This document shows, one piece after another, positions 1 to 11,377 of a stretch of DNA of 64,000 nt. This stretch comes from Multifurca ochricompacta. Taxonomy: Eukaryota; Basidiomycota; Agaricomycetes; Russulales; Russulaceae. The DNA lies in NCBI GenBank assembly GCA_022496185.1, contig WTXG01000002.1, positions 744,001 to 808,000 on the forward strand. Direction: 5' to 3'. The notes beneath the pieces were generated by a model. It was not told the DNA's origin and did not search any database. It was given only the letters and a program-made list of their open reading frames with translations. Both the position numbers and the translations under genes were made by a program. The number at the start of each line of letters is the position of its first letter. Within the stretch, counting starts at the first letter, position 1.

Positions 1-164
1 GTACTCTCTTGAAATGATGTTAGAAAAACGATCTACAATGCCATGTCCGTACTCGCGGTAGGTGGAATTATGAAGTGCTGAGTGTTGAGAGATTGGCAAT
101 GCGCATAGGTATGCAGAATACTCTGCATGATGGTAGTTATCCGCCAAAGGCATATTGCGGAAAA
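1..164. other. Window edge, no feature seen
   Basis: 164 bp downstream of the hypothetical gene's stop, presumably its 3' UTR. I see no coding sequence or repeat. Confidence 0.3.
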
Positions 165-3100
165 TCATGGCTGCCCCCCTACTATCTCCCGCCGCCACCT
201 ATCCACTCGTCCAAACTTCGTCATTTCCGGGGCACCAGGTGATGGGTTTGCGGGAGCTGGAGGTACCAGTGGCATCATCTGTGGGAGCACGGGAGCGCTG
301 AAGAAGCCAGAGCCCATCATTGATGGTGGGGAAAACATCATGCTTTGTTGCATTTGCGCCTGCAGGATTAGTTGCTGTTGTTGCTGCTGTTGCAAGAACA
401 TGTTGTATTGAGTTCGGCGTTGTTGCTCTGGATGAAATGCAAGAGGGCGATCATCGTCGTCCTCAGGATCCACATTCCCCATCTGAGATTGCGAAGGTAT
501 AAAACGCGACACCCGTAAACCAAGTGGTGTGTCGTCTTCATCTTCGTCCTCATCAACAACCTTTGCGGGAATTACGGAGTCTGGAATAGAGAGTGTTCTG
601 TTGGTGTCAACGATCGGAATTTTGGATTTCGCCACCAGTTGCGACAGCGGCTTCTCCTCGTCCGAGTCCGAATGTTCTTCAGCTGGTAGGGCCACACGAG
701 TCGCACGTTGAGTAGCACGAATGACTGTGGCGGCCAAGGGTATGTCCTCTTCACTATCATCATCATCGTCATCATCATCATAATCATATCATCTACAGGC
801 TGCGCAACTTGCTGAGCAGCGGGTATATGTCCGCGCCCACGCTTGGGGTACCGGGGTCCAACGCCGGTCGTACGAACCGGCCCATCGCCTTCCTCGTCTG
901 AGTGCCAGCCTTCAGTGCTGATTCTTGGGGCAGGTGGTCGTGGTTCATCCACGCCACTCGATTCGCTATCACTCTCCGTATCTTCGTTGTTCGGAGGTGG
1001 TGGGACCCCGTTTGTGATGACCCTCGGGATGATTGGAAGCACAGGAGCTTCGACCGACGCTCCCCGCTTTTCGACGGGAAAGTCCTGGGAGGCTGTTTTC
1101 TCTTTTCCCTTCCTTTTCTTATTGGGCTTCTTTTGCAACCGCCCCACCTCGTCAGCTTCCTGCCGTCTCTGTTCTTCGGCCTCTTTCGCCTCAATTTCCT
1201 TGAGTTTTGCCATCTCACGTTCCCATAGCGTATCCACACCGAAGACGGACCGTGCTGCACGTCCACCACTTGGTAAACGTTGTAATCCTGGCGAGCGATC
1301 GTCGTCGAAATTAAGAAGGGGCTTCCCGCCGAATGAGCCTCTCCGGTCAAGGTTAGGTCGCCTTTCTGATCTGGTCAACATGTTTTGAGATACCGGGCGC
1401 TGGTTCAATGAAGCAGGGTCTATAAGTGTGCTTGAGCGCTGCAATGAGCCGCGCGCCATCATGGAGGGGCGATCGTCGCCGGTGAATACTCTAGATGACA
1501 CGTACAATCAGAAAACAAAGGGCTGGAACAAAAAGATAATAAAAGACATGCCGCTGCTTACTGCGCATGGTAGCTTTGCGCAATTCGAGTTCATCGACAA
1601 GGCTTCGCCCGTAGAGCTTTCCAGCAGGTCGACCAAAGCTTTCTGGTTCATCAACAACCACTGTAACGGGTCGTGCCGGTTCCTCTTCACGAGTTCCGTC
1701 AACAATCTGTTCACCTTCCTCTGTGGCACGACGAAGGCCAGCGTCGATATCTACATAGGAGACGTCACGTTGACCTCCCACCATAAGCGTGTTTCTGAAC
1801 GTCAGCTGAGACAGAGTAAGGCTGGCGCGGGGGTTAGGCGTGAATGAGTTGGACGCTATTGGGACTGCAGATCCTGAGGGGTTGCCAAGGAGTTCCCCAG
1901 AGGAAAGGCGACGATTGGAGCTGGAGCGGGCTCCATGTGGGAGGGGAGGTCCATCCGTCGTTATCTCGAAGCCTTCTCTGCCTATGGGTTTTTCGGTTGG
2001 AACGACAGCGCTCTGTCCTTGAAGCGGGCTCGGCATGACGAGAACTTTGGGACGCATAAGTTCGACAGTAGAATACGGCCTATCTCGGATGGGTTGGCGT
2101 CGGACCGGCGCCCCACTCATGAGTGATGCAGCATCAATTTCACGTAGCACAGACGCGTTGGAAAGCCCTCTCGTATTACCCAAAGCGGTCGAATCGAAAT
2201 GAAGAGGCGGAGACAACGGACGCGACGAGGTATGGACAACTTCCTCCACGAGAACGTTCCGGGAACCAACCGACCCCATGGAGGCTAGTGACATTGTCCG
2301 AGCATGAACTTTAGGGTCAAAACGCGACGCCTGACCGCCGGAGGGCGGTTCGATTGCAAATGGATTTGGCTTTTGTTCTGCTTCTGCAAGGAGACCCCTG
2401 GAGCCCATGCTGGCGGAAGACGTCGCGCGCTCACGAGATGGCCCTGTGAGTCCGTCGGCAGGGCCTGGAGATGCGGAGCGAGTGGACAACAGGGGGAATG
2501 GAACGGAGTGAAGAGGAGGCGTGGGAGCTATGCGGTCAATAGCATCGTGGGTTGATGAAGGGCGCTGACGTAGTGGAGATGGGAAGGGCTGGTGATCTCC
2601 AAGTTCTAGCGCAGAACCGAGCGACCTTCGCCTCATCTCTGGTGCAACAGTTGATACTGAATCCAGGAATGCGCCTCCTACGCCAAAGGAGTCCAGATTT
2701 CCCATGCTTAAGGAACGGACAGAGCGATACGAAGCTGCTTGCGTAGACGCATGAGGGTTGGGAAGGGCAGCGACCTTCTCCTTTCCTTTAGTATTCTTGC
2801 TACCACTGGCTTTCTCCTTGGGAATGAACGAGTCCAATCCCCATGAAGCCAGATCAACCTCCATTTCTCCCTCACCTTCTTCGAGGATGCCGTCCGAGAT
2901 AATTGTGTCTCTCCCAAATGGATTTCTGAGCATATCCGTCGAGCTTGGTGCCCTGACGTGTCCTTGAGCAGATTCAGCTATTGGGCTACTTGCACTATCT
3001 CCTGGAAGGTCTACACTCAGATAGTCTATACTTTTTCGCGGTTGTGGAGGAAGCGCTGGGATCCGACGCAGATGAGCGAAGATGGCGCTTTCATGGGCAG

Positions 3101-3238
3101 AGCGGAACGTTTTTGCTGGGTCAGACGGGTCATTGTCATACTCTGGTACATGTAAAGTCAGCTAAGCTATGAGTAGTAGACGGGTTTGATTGAACCTATA
3201 AGTGCAGCTGCGAGTTGGAGACGTGAGAAGGAGGCCAT
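165..3238 (-). CDS. Hypothetical intrinsically disordered protein with acidic and Gln-rich C-terminus
   Basis: I do not recognise a family. The start is chosen at 3238 because a 43-nt first exon (MASFSRLQLAAALI) joins through a 53-nt intron with a CTGAC branch point to a long open exon that otherwise has a stop directly upstream. A second intron with a GTAAGC donor lies near 1500-1550. The product is roughly 900 residues, Ser/Pro/Arg-rich, with a lysine-rich helix (EREMAKLKEIEAKEAEEQRR) in the middle and a C-terminal third rich in acidic runs followed by a seven-Gln run and Met/Pro-rich tail. No membrane segment or catalytic motif is visible. The frame changes inside an Asp-coding GAT repeat near 770-810. 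A 50-nt GT-AG intron would repair it, but a simple-repeat length change is equally possible. It is probably a scaffold or nuclear/cytoplasmic regulator, but this is a guess. Confidence 0.7.
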
Positions 3239-3323
3239 AAATGTCGTCGTGGGTCAAGTCCGTCCTGGTTCACGACGACGACATGAATGAATTGATTGCC
3301 ACGTGCCCTCCTTAGTTTATTAA

Positions 3324-4623
3324 ATGATCCCTGCATCCACCGTCGTAGTGGTGATTTTATTTTATTTTATTATATTTTATTTTGCTTTCCTATTTATCAT
3401 GGCTGAATAGTCTACAGGCTTCGCTATGCCTGTCATAGGGCTTGGCGTTTACCAAAACCTCAATTGTAAGCCAGCTTGTCTTGCAGCGCTCCGATGTGGA
3501 TATCGGTTTGTCAAACCCTCGACTTCCCCTTTCCTTCTCCTTTCTTTCTGAGACTTAGGACTATCACCTAAATGGCTGCAGGCATATCGACTCAGCGCGT
3601 GTATACAGGAATGAAGCCCAAGTTGGAGAGGCTGTCAGGGAAAGCGGGATCCCTCGCGAGAGTATTTTCATCAGTGCGTGTATTACTCACCGTGATAAAA
3701 GGGTACCACCAGTGACAAAGAGTTTAGCCTCCAAGATCAATAAGATTGCCGGTGGTTACCAGAGCTGCTTGGATGCTATTGACGATTCGCTAAAGAACTT
3801 TGGCTTTGGTATGAAACGGAAAGCTTTCAATCCGTGTACCATTTCAATTGATGGATGGCCAATAGATTATCTTGATCTTTATCTTATACATAGCGCTTAT
3901 GGGGGGAGGTCTGCCCGCCTGGAAGCGTGGAAAGCGCTTTTGGCTGCCCAAAAGGCTGGCAAACTCAAGTCGGTGGGGGTCTCCAACTAGCGAGTAGAAA
4001 CATATTATGTTGGCCCGCACACTCATTCTGAAAGACATCCAGCAACGTCAAGCACCTCGAAGAAATCCGCGCAGCGGGGCTCGAACTGCCCTCCGTTAAT
4101 CAGATAGAGGCATCTGTCACCTTAATATGCGGCACGAGGATGCGGTTTGTACTGATTGGTTTCATACAAGCTACACCCCTACTGTCAACAAAGAACGATC
4201 GTTGACTACTGCCGCTCGCATGGCATAATAATCCAGGCGTACACTCCCCTAGTCAGGGGAGAATTCGGCAATCCTACTTTACAAGAGCTATCAGAGAAGG
4301 TATGTTCCCAACGCCTTTTTTTGTTTCATTTTCATTTTCGACCTCTCACGCCCACGTGTCTCTCAATAGCATGGCAAAAATCCCGCGCAAATCCTCATCC
4401 GTTGGTCTCTCCAGCATGGGTATGCTTCCTTCCCTAGCTGATCACCACGCATGACGATGTGCCCAGTTTTGTTCCTCTTCCCAAGTCTCAGAACCCGGAT
4501 CGTGTGCGTTCGAATATTGACGTGTTCAGCTTTGAGTTGAGCGAGGAGGAAATCGAGAAACTTGATGGGCTCGACCGTGGAAAAAGTGGTGCTGTTACTT
4601 GGAACCCTGTCGACGTCGATTGA
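3324..4623 (+). CDS. Aldo/keto reductase
   Basis: Member of the NADPH-dependent aldo/keto reductase superfamily, closest in look to the fungal 2,5-diketo-D-gluconate reductase / AKR3-AKR5 group of cytosolic carbonyl reductases. The sequence shows the N-terminal strand ([14 protein letters not shown]), the [11 protein letters not shown] segment with catalytic Asp and Tyr, DYLDLYLIH, the conserved GVSN, LHPYCQQ, and the C-terminal NADP-binding [14 protein letters not shown]. About eight introns must be removed. A 54-nt one retains an open frame near 3812-3865, one is only 39 nt, and two appear to have GC instead of GT donors (after GVSN near 3989 and after NQIE near 4109). The start is inferred from a 21-nt first exon (MIPASTV), because the frame is closed just before the conserved region. 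It may be a decaying gene if the GC donors are not used. It lies head-to-head with the gene ending at 3238, leaving under 100 bp for two promoters. Confidence 0.75.
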
Positions 4624-4749
4624 AACAGTGGGGCTATTCGTGCGCCGTTATCAGGCTGACGGAGCTCATTATCACAAAGAATGCTGATACTTTTTCTTGT
4701 ATGATTAATAATTAACGGCATATGCATCGAGATGCACGTTTCAAGATAA

Positions 4750-7700
4750 TTATAACTCGTCGTGTATGGGGAAATCGTCAGCAAGTTCCTCGATGTCAAT
4801 CTGAATCTTGTCCTTCAATGCATCTGGCAAAATCACGCTTGGCTTGTCATCAGCCTGCTCTAGAGATCCATCTACCACCGGGTCGAGTTTAGGCTCGTAC
4901 TCTGATTCGTCAAGGATTACGGGATCCACTGGTGGCGCGGGTTTCACGGTAGTATCCGTCGGTGCTGTCTCCGAGACGCCAAGAGAACGGCGGAGGACAC
5001 GGTCAACACGAACGAGGAATCTGAATAAGTTGGTCAGACTTGTACGTGTGGGTGGGTTCTTGCCAAGACTTACTCATCGGAATCAGGAACCTCAAAACCT
5101 GAGCGCACAAGGGCACCGTCAATCAGGATTGACGCAACTTCCTTGAGTTCGTCTTCTGCCTCTAGATCAACTTCCTCATCTTCTCCTGGCAACTGCTCCA
5201 CGCGACGCAGCAATCCCTCGATCAGCGGTGAACGCGGGTTCAATTCAAGGACCTTTTGGCGCCTCGCGAATTCAAACATGGCGTTGTTAGTTTGTTGACC
5301 TTTATTCGTTGCACTCATGATACGCTGGACGTTCGCGGTGTAACCGCCCGCGTCGGCAACAACGGCGCAGGGGCTAGTCACCAGGCGATCAGAAATGATA
5401 ACTACAGCGGAAGACGTCAGAAATACACAACATAAAATATGAACATGAGGCGAACCATCACGAACGATACCCTCCGCTTGCTTCTTCAGCCAATTCAAAA
5501 GGGGCCCGAATTTCTCTTTATTCTCCGCCTGTCTAATCCTCTCCTCTTCGAGGTCAATTTCTGGGGAGGTCTCATGACTCGAGTGCATACACAGCAAGCC
5601 CTATTTTTGGACTTACCCTCGTCGCCAAACAAAAGTCCAACCTTAGCTGCGTCCTGGAACGGAATACCTCTAGCAAGGACGAATTGGCTGCAACTCGAAT
5701 ACGCCACAACATAGCACTCACTTCCACTTCCGAAGGTGGTGCAACAAAACCTCATCGAGAGGGTCCGTTAAAAGGAGCACCTCGTAGCCTCGGGCATGCA
5801 GCTTCTCAACGAAAACGCTCTTTGCTAGGGACGACACACTCTTGCCAGCGTCAGAGACGTAGAAAATCTGCTTCTGGCCAGCCTTCTTGTTCTCGACATA
5901 CTGCAAGCGAGTTTTAGTCGACTGCCAGCACCATGCAGATTCCAAAAACATACTTCATCTAGAGATGTGCTATTACGTTGATTTGTTGCGTAGCGGATTA
6001 GTGGGACCAGCTTATCGCTGTTTTTCGCATCCTCAACGGCACCGAGCTTGAATACGGTGCCATAGACCTTTTGAACCTCGGCAAACTTGTCTGGCTCATC
6101 TTCGGCAATTTTTGTAAATGTCTGGATGATACGCTTCAGAATCGCCTGCTTGATTTGACGGAGAAATGAAGCATTCTGAAGAGTCTCGCGGGAGACATTC
6201 AGTGGGAGGTCATCGGCTGTATGATGCGCTCAGCAGAAGAAGCCAGGGATGGAAGGCTTCGCACCATCAATGATGGCTTTAACCCAGCTAGCCCACTTAG
6301 GCAAATAGTCCTCGCCAAGATCCGACGTGATGAAGGTGCGCTTGACCATGAGACGTATGCCTGTGGTTGATGTTGTCTGAGATCCGTGCCAGAAGTCATC
6401 CGGTAGCTTCCCCGGGATGTATAGGAGAGCACGGAAGGAAACACCAGAGCCCAAATCGCCAGAGAAATGATTCCATGCTAAAGACTGAGCTTTGAAGTCA
6501 CGGAACGTTGCCTGGTAGAAAAGCTGGTATTCAATGGACGTGATGTTCTTGGAGTCTCTGTCCACATGCCTCTAGTAAGCTAGACCCACTAGGAATCGTG
6601 AGAGCATAAATACCTGGTCCAAAGAGGGGGCTGTGCATTGAGATGAGCCCAGTCGTCGACCAAAATCGTCTTCTTTTTGGTTTCTTTCGTTTGAGATTCC
6701 TCAACTTCCTCGATAACAGCTTCATCCTCTGCATTCTCAGTAACCCTCTCATTGTCAACGGGGATGTCAGTCACGGACTCCTCAGAGACTTCTTCTTCAC
6801 GCTGCTGGAACAGGTAAATCGGGAAAGATGACGAGAAAACAGAATGCTTGTTAATAAGCTCGATGACGGTATGATGTTCAAGGTATTCGAGAGCGTCAGG
6901 TTTCAGCACAAGTGTAATCTCCGTGCCGCGCTCCAGCGTTTTACCCCTAGGATCGGGGTAAGTGGCGAAATCGTTGTCGTCACTAGAAGAGCTGAAAGTG
7001 TATTGCTGGGGGTTGGGATTTTCAAGGGTCTTGGCTGGAACAGAAGCAACGTAGACCTGATCGGCGACTAAAAAGCTGGTAGGAATGTGAAGGTGGTAGG
7101 CTACGGGAGAAAAGATGGGGGCCCACCTGCTGTAGAAGCCCAGGCCAAATGCACCAATTAGATGGCCGTTGGTCGTTGACTCTGGACTGCCCTCAGCCTG
7201 GGCAAGAAATTCTGCGGTCCCGGACTTCGCGAGGGTTCCCTTTTGACGGAGTTGGTTGGAGAAACAAAACAGACGCCAGCTAACCCAGAATGGATACGCA
7301 CCAAGTTTCTTGCCATTTCCTCCGGGGTCATACCTATGCCATTGTCTATTACATTCACGCTCAGCGCCTTGATATACTTGGATAAGTTGGGACAATGTAC
7401 CCGTGATGACGAGGCGCCCGCTGGTCCCATCCTCCCCATTGACGGTCCTGATTGTAATATTGAGGGGGGTGCCGTCCCAAACATCTTTGTTAGTAAGCGA
7501 AGTCAACCGGAGCTTCTCTAAAGCGTCATTCGCGTTAGAGATGAGCTCTCGCAAGAATACGTCGCTAATGCCAAGTTAGGAGGAATCTTGAACGAGTGGC
7601 CAGACTGTCTGACCGGTGCGAGTAAAGACTGATCTTGACGCGTCAGTGGTGTCGTGGAAGGGAATATTCCTTGGAAAAGAGACAAACCTGTTGATCACAA

Positions 7701-7878
7701 TCTTACGAAGACGGGCAATATCACTCTGAGCACGCGTTAAGCATCAGAACAAACAACTACACGATGAAGGACAAACTTGGTAGTGATGCTTCTCAACAGA
7801 GGCTTCTGGATTGAGGTCTTGAGCCGAAACCTGAGACACGAGGGCAATGCCCGCTATCAAAAAGGAGAGTAGCCGCAT
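4750..7878 (-). CDS. GRP94: Endoplasmic reticulum Hsp90 (GRP94/endoplasmin) with HDEL signal
   Basis: ATP-dependent chaperone of the ER lumen that matures secretory and membrane proteins. Residues 1-19 are a signal peptide (MRLLSFLIAGIALVSQVSA) and the last four residues are HDEL, the ER retrieval signal. Between them are the Hsp90 landmarks in order: HHYQSDIARLRKIVINS, the ATPase Glu in FLRELISNANDALEKLR, DNGIGMTPEE, GAFGLGFYS for the lid glycine motif, an acidic charged linker (DEAVIEEVEESQTKETKKK), the middle domain (NITSIEYQLFYQATF, LPLNVSRETLQ) and the C-terminal dimerisation domain followed by an acidic tail. The estimated length of 750-780 residues fits the family. Early exons are tiny (the second about 37 nt), each with clear GT-AG borders. 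Two ACGTG-type sites lie 37-105 bp upstream, consistent with ER-stress control. The gene is convergent with the aldo/keto reductase (127 bp apart). Confidence 0.93.
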
Positions 7879-7914
7879 ATATGCGGGGAGCCAGGGGAGA
7901 ATGAGATGAAAATC

Positions 7915-7922
7915 GACACGTC
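7915..7922 (-). promoter_or_regulatory. Candidate UPR element (GACGTGTC on minus strand)
   Basis: The octamer GACGTGTC reads on the minus strand 37-44 bp upstream of the ER Hsp90 start. The ACGTG core is the binding core of bZIP factors of the XBP1/Hac1/Cib1 type. It is paired with an inverted copy 53 bp further upstream. Function is inferred only from sequence and context. Confidence 0.35.
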
Positions 7923-7973
7923 GCTGTACGAACGGTGCGGGTGATATAAAAATGAAAACCGTGGGGCAAAGAA

Positions 7974-7983
7974 TGACGTGTCA
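7974..7983 (+). promoter_or_regulatory. Candidate UPR element TGACGTGTCA
   Basis: TGACGTGTCA matches the known animal XBP1/ATF6-type site TGACGTGKCA and sits 96-105 bp upstream of the ER Hsp90 start codon. A second GACGTGTC copy lies closer to the gene in the opposite orientation. This would fit induction by the unfolded protein response. That basidiomycete factors read the same core is inference. Confidence 0.4.
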
Positions 7984-8323
7984 GCTTGAAAATGAAACGC
8001 GTGTCTGTTTATGTGCACGTGATTTAGAGAGGTTGGGAAGGTCCAGTCTACACATTACACATTAAAATATATATTTTCATGAATCTCCGTGACCGCGCGC
8101 TACAGCTATAGATGCACCCTCTGTCACCGACTCGGAGTCTAAACGTTCTCGCCCACATGAACAGAGAGTTTCGGAGCAGATAATTGTGACAAGTAATCCT
8201 GTTTTGTTTTGGGTAATCGTAAGCTATACCAAAAAAAAAACCAGATTGTCTTTGGCCACGCACCCGCAACCACCGTTCTCTTTGTTCGGGGACATGATCA
8301 AACATGATATATCGCTTATCACC
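7984..8323. other. Intergenic region between ER Hsp90 promoter and TCERG1-like 3' end
   Basis: About 340 bp with no coding potential that I can support. It holds a CACGTG E-box near 8014-8019 and an A-rich run near 8231-8240. It is probably distal promoter of the chaperone plus the 3' UTR of the neighbouring gene. Confidence 0.4.
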
Positions 8324-10926
8324 CTAGAAATTCAGGTCCGATAAATGACTTTCACTGTCCAGTGTCAGCGTACTGACCTTCAATACCATTACCATTTCCG
8401 TGACGTCCACATTCCTCGCCAGTCCCTTCATGTCAACATTGCCCCCTCCTCCCTCACCTTCTTCCTCATCACCGCCATCATCTCGCTTCACACCCCCTTC
8501 TGCGCCTTCACCCCCCAACTTACTCAGCCTCCCCCAGAATTCGACGAAGGAATTCTCACGTAGCATATCATCAAACGCTTTTCGTGCTTCCATCGTTCGT
8601 GTGCGTTGCCACTCGCCATACTCATCTTCAAGCTTAAACACATCGAAACCCAATTTTGTAGCAGGAAGTGAAGTAAGCAAGGATGAGATAGGAAGGGAAG
8701 TAAATTCCATAGCGAGCGAGGGAGCGTTTGAAAGGAAGAGTGCGTGTAGGTTGCCCACGTGCTTCGCGCGTAGTTGGCCGACGTGTACCTGAAATAGATG
8801 GCGTTGGTGGCTTAGGGACAGGGGCGAATGTTGAAAACGCGGATCAGTCTGCAGCTGTACGAGAGATGATTCCCATGTTGCCTGATAACTCAAGATCAGA
8901 TCGTTGTCCCGTCCCGCACGAAATGCCTCCCGTACCTGTGGTTCCCGTATGGCATCTGTCAGAAGGGTTCTGCAAAGCAAGATGACACTTCAGTGAGCGC
9001 CAGCACATGACCCGCGAATCTGAAGCAGGTGACTGTGGCTCACCTGAACTGCAGCTCCCCTTCCTCCCTGTTTAAACCGATCCTCGACTTCTCAATGTCC
9101 GCTTGCACCCGTTCGCGCTCGGCCTTGATCCTCTCTTCGCGCTCTTTGACCGCTTGCACCTTTCGATCTTTGCGCTTCTGAGCCTCATTGGCTTCCTCAT
9201 CAACAGAAGAAACGTCGGCGGCATCCTTCTCACATTGACCGATGGCAGCTCGGTTGGCCTGGGCGTTCAAGAAAGTGTTGAATAGCTCCTCACGTAGAGA
9301 TGACGAACCAACCGCATCGTAACGAGGGTCGTCGCATATAGTTTTCTTGACCTGAGCACGAAGAGTCAGAAGACTAGCTGGACGAGGGGGTGCCGAGAAG
9401 TTACCCGCCTCTTTCCAAACAACACCGCCTTGAACAATGCGGCTCTCCCTGAGAAGAGAGAAGAAGTCCGCTTCCGCCTTCTGGGCAAGCGCATGCTTTC
9501 CTTGAAAAATTTAAGCCCTAAAGAGCGACATTCCACCCAAAACACGTACTATCTCCGAGTTCCTTGAGGAATTCTCGAAACCGCTTTTCCCTCGCTCGAT
9601 CATCCCTTCCCCAGCTGTGAAACCGTCTATCCTTCTTCCACTGTCTCCGAAAATCAGTCCAACTGGTTCGTGTGCTCTTTACCTCCGTTGCAAGGAGCAT
9701 TTCAAATTCCTCTTTGGGATCTTCCTTCTCCTTCTTAACGCGCGATGCTCGAAGCTCGCGAGCACGTTCTCGACAATACTCGTCGAAGGCTTCGCGGCGT
9801 GCGGCGACGGAAGGAAGAAGTACATAACGAGGATCAGAGATGAAGAGCGGAAGAGACGTATCCCACGGATGTAAAGGGTTGATGTCCTTCTCCCGTAGTA
9901 AGGTCTATTGATACGAGCGTAAAAAAAACGGAGGGTCAAGGGGAATGCCTGATAGGAAACACACCTTGAATAAAGCCTTTCCTTCCTCGATAGAAAGGTC
10001 GACGCGATCGGGTATTGGGGGTTGGAGAGCACTCTCTCTGGGTTTTGGTGCTTGTTCCACGTCCTGCTCCTGCTCCGCTGCTTGCTGATTCCCTTTCTCT
10101 TCTTCGGCCCCTTTGGCGAGCTGAGCAGCGGCCTCCTTCAGCCATTCTTCCCCTTCACTCTCCCCGTCACCTTCGGTGACCTCCACATCCTCCACGTGCT
10201 CTTCTTGTTTCTTCATACGCGGTCTCTTCGAGTTGATTATCTCATCCACCGGAGAGGTATCTTCCGCCTTCCTCTTTACAACCTCTTGCACCTCCATTCG
10301 GACTCTCTCGATTTCACGCTCCTGATCGGCCTCTGCATCCCTTAAGGCCTTTTCTAGTGCCTCTTTCCCTACCGGTAGTGTGTCATCGTCTTCCTGAGTT
10401 TCAAGCAGTTTAACTGCCTCCTTAATTTCGTCAGGCACGGTCCATATACTCTCTTTCTTAACCTTGTTGGTGTAGAACACGTTTCCTCGATTGGTAGTTA
10501 CTCGAAGCCAGTCTGTCCCTGGAATGGGTGTCTTGAGCTTTGGCTTCTCCTTGGTTGCAGCGGCAGGAAGTGTGGGTAAGGGTCGCACATAGGTAGATTC
10601 TCTGCTGAATGGATTGAAAAAATATATCTGGCCTGCAGGGCCTGATTGCAACTCATGTCAGTGTAGTAGAGGATGAAAAGCAGATAACTATATATGACTT
10701 ACTTACCAATATGTTCCGTCCATCCAGGAGGGAGAGGTGGCGGTACCAAGGCAAGGGGATGTTGAGATTGAGGTTGGGACTGGGGGCTGGGGAAGACATC
10801 TGCAGGGGTAGCAAAGGGGGAGTTAGTTGGTCAAGTCAGGTCAAGGTCAGAACCTTCAACCCGAACCCGAAAAAGAAAAGGAAGATAGACTCGGATTCGG
10901 ACCGGAATTAAATTCATTTTGGGAAC
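8324..10926 (-). CDS. TCERG1: TCERG1/CA150-like transcription elongation regulator (WW and FF domains)
   Basis: A nuclear scaffold linking RNA polymerase II elongation to splicing in related proteins. Two WW-type modules are visible near the N-terminus: PPPLPPGWTEH followed after an intron by GQIYFFNPFSRESTYVRP, and GTDWLRVTTNRGNVFYTNKVKKESIWTVP spread over its usual spacing. A long Glu/Lys-rich linker with a basic NSKRPRMKK patch follows. Then come FF-type helical repeats (ALFKTLLREKDINPLHPWD, then DPRYVLLPSVAARREAFDEYC, ADFFSLLRE and further copies) and a charged coiled coil near 9050-9260. The 3' exon ends in Gly/Asp-rich low complexity before the stop at 8324. The start is uncertain. I used the ATG at 10926, whose short exon joins via GTTCTG...CTGCAG to the PQ-rich exon. 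An ATG at 10798 would be out of frame with the WW domain. A Prp40 homologue is the main alternative. Confidence 0.8.
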
Positions 10927-11377
10927 CGACTTAACCACGTATGGAAGTTTCAAAGCAAAGTTCAAAGTCCGCCGCTGTTTCTTCATAGCCACAGCCACCG
11001 GAAAAGAGATGTGACCGGTGGTGGAATGGTGGACTTCTTCCAGATTACAGCCACAGTCACGGTTGTCACTGTCATTGTCACACCTTCTCCTTCCTTTTAT
11101 AGTAACTAGTACAAGTGGACTTGGCTTGTTGTTTTGTTAATAATCATCATCCCATTCAGTCACCACCACCACAGCCGGTACCTAGCTCGGTGGTTCTCTT
11201 CGCCGGGGAGGGGGGGGGGGCGGACCACGCTGTCTATCCCATCATCCCCCGTCATCCCGGGACCTGACCTTAGCTGTTTCTGAATTCTTTGACCACGTTC
11301 ACGTTCAAAACACCGTCAGCCGACTTGTTTAAAAGGCCAGCGACTTCTGACTCCGCTTTTGAAGTCGCCCTTCTCCA
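10927..11377. other. Divergent intergenic region with G-run
   Basis: About 450 bp between the divergent TCERG1-like and peroxygenase genes. It includes an 11-base G run at 11210-11220 and short CA- and GTG-rich stretches. I see no coding sequence. It presumably contains both promoters. Confidence 0.5.

Noticed and set aside
843..1388. Plus-strand Ser-rich 181-codon open frame
   Set aside because: It is antisense to the disordered protein's coding exon, and its Ser/Gly-rich composition mirrors that strand.
3390..4140. Aldo/keto reductase as a clear pseudogene
   Set aside because: A short first exon and two GC-AG introns make a full-length protein possible. The conserved residues are intact, so I kept it as a gene with a caution.
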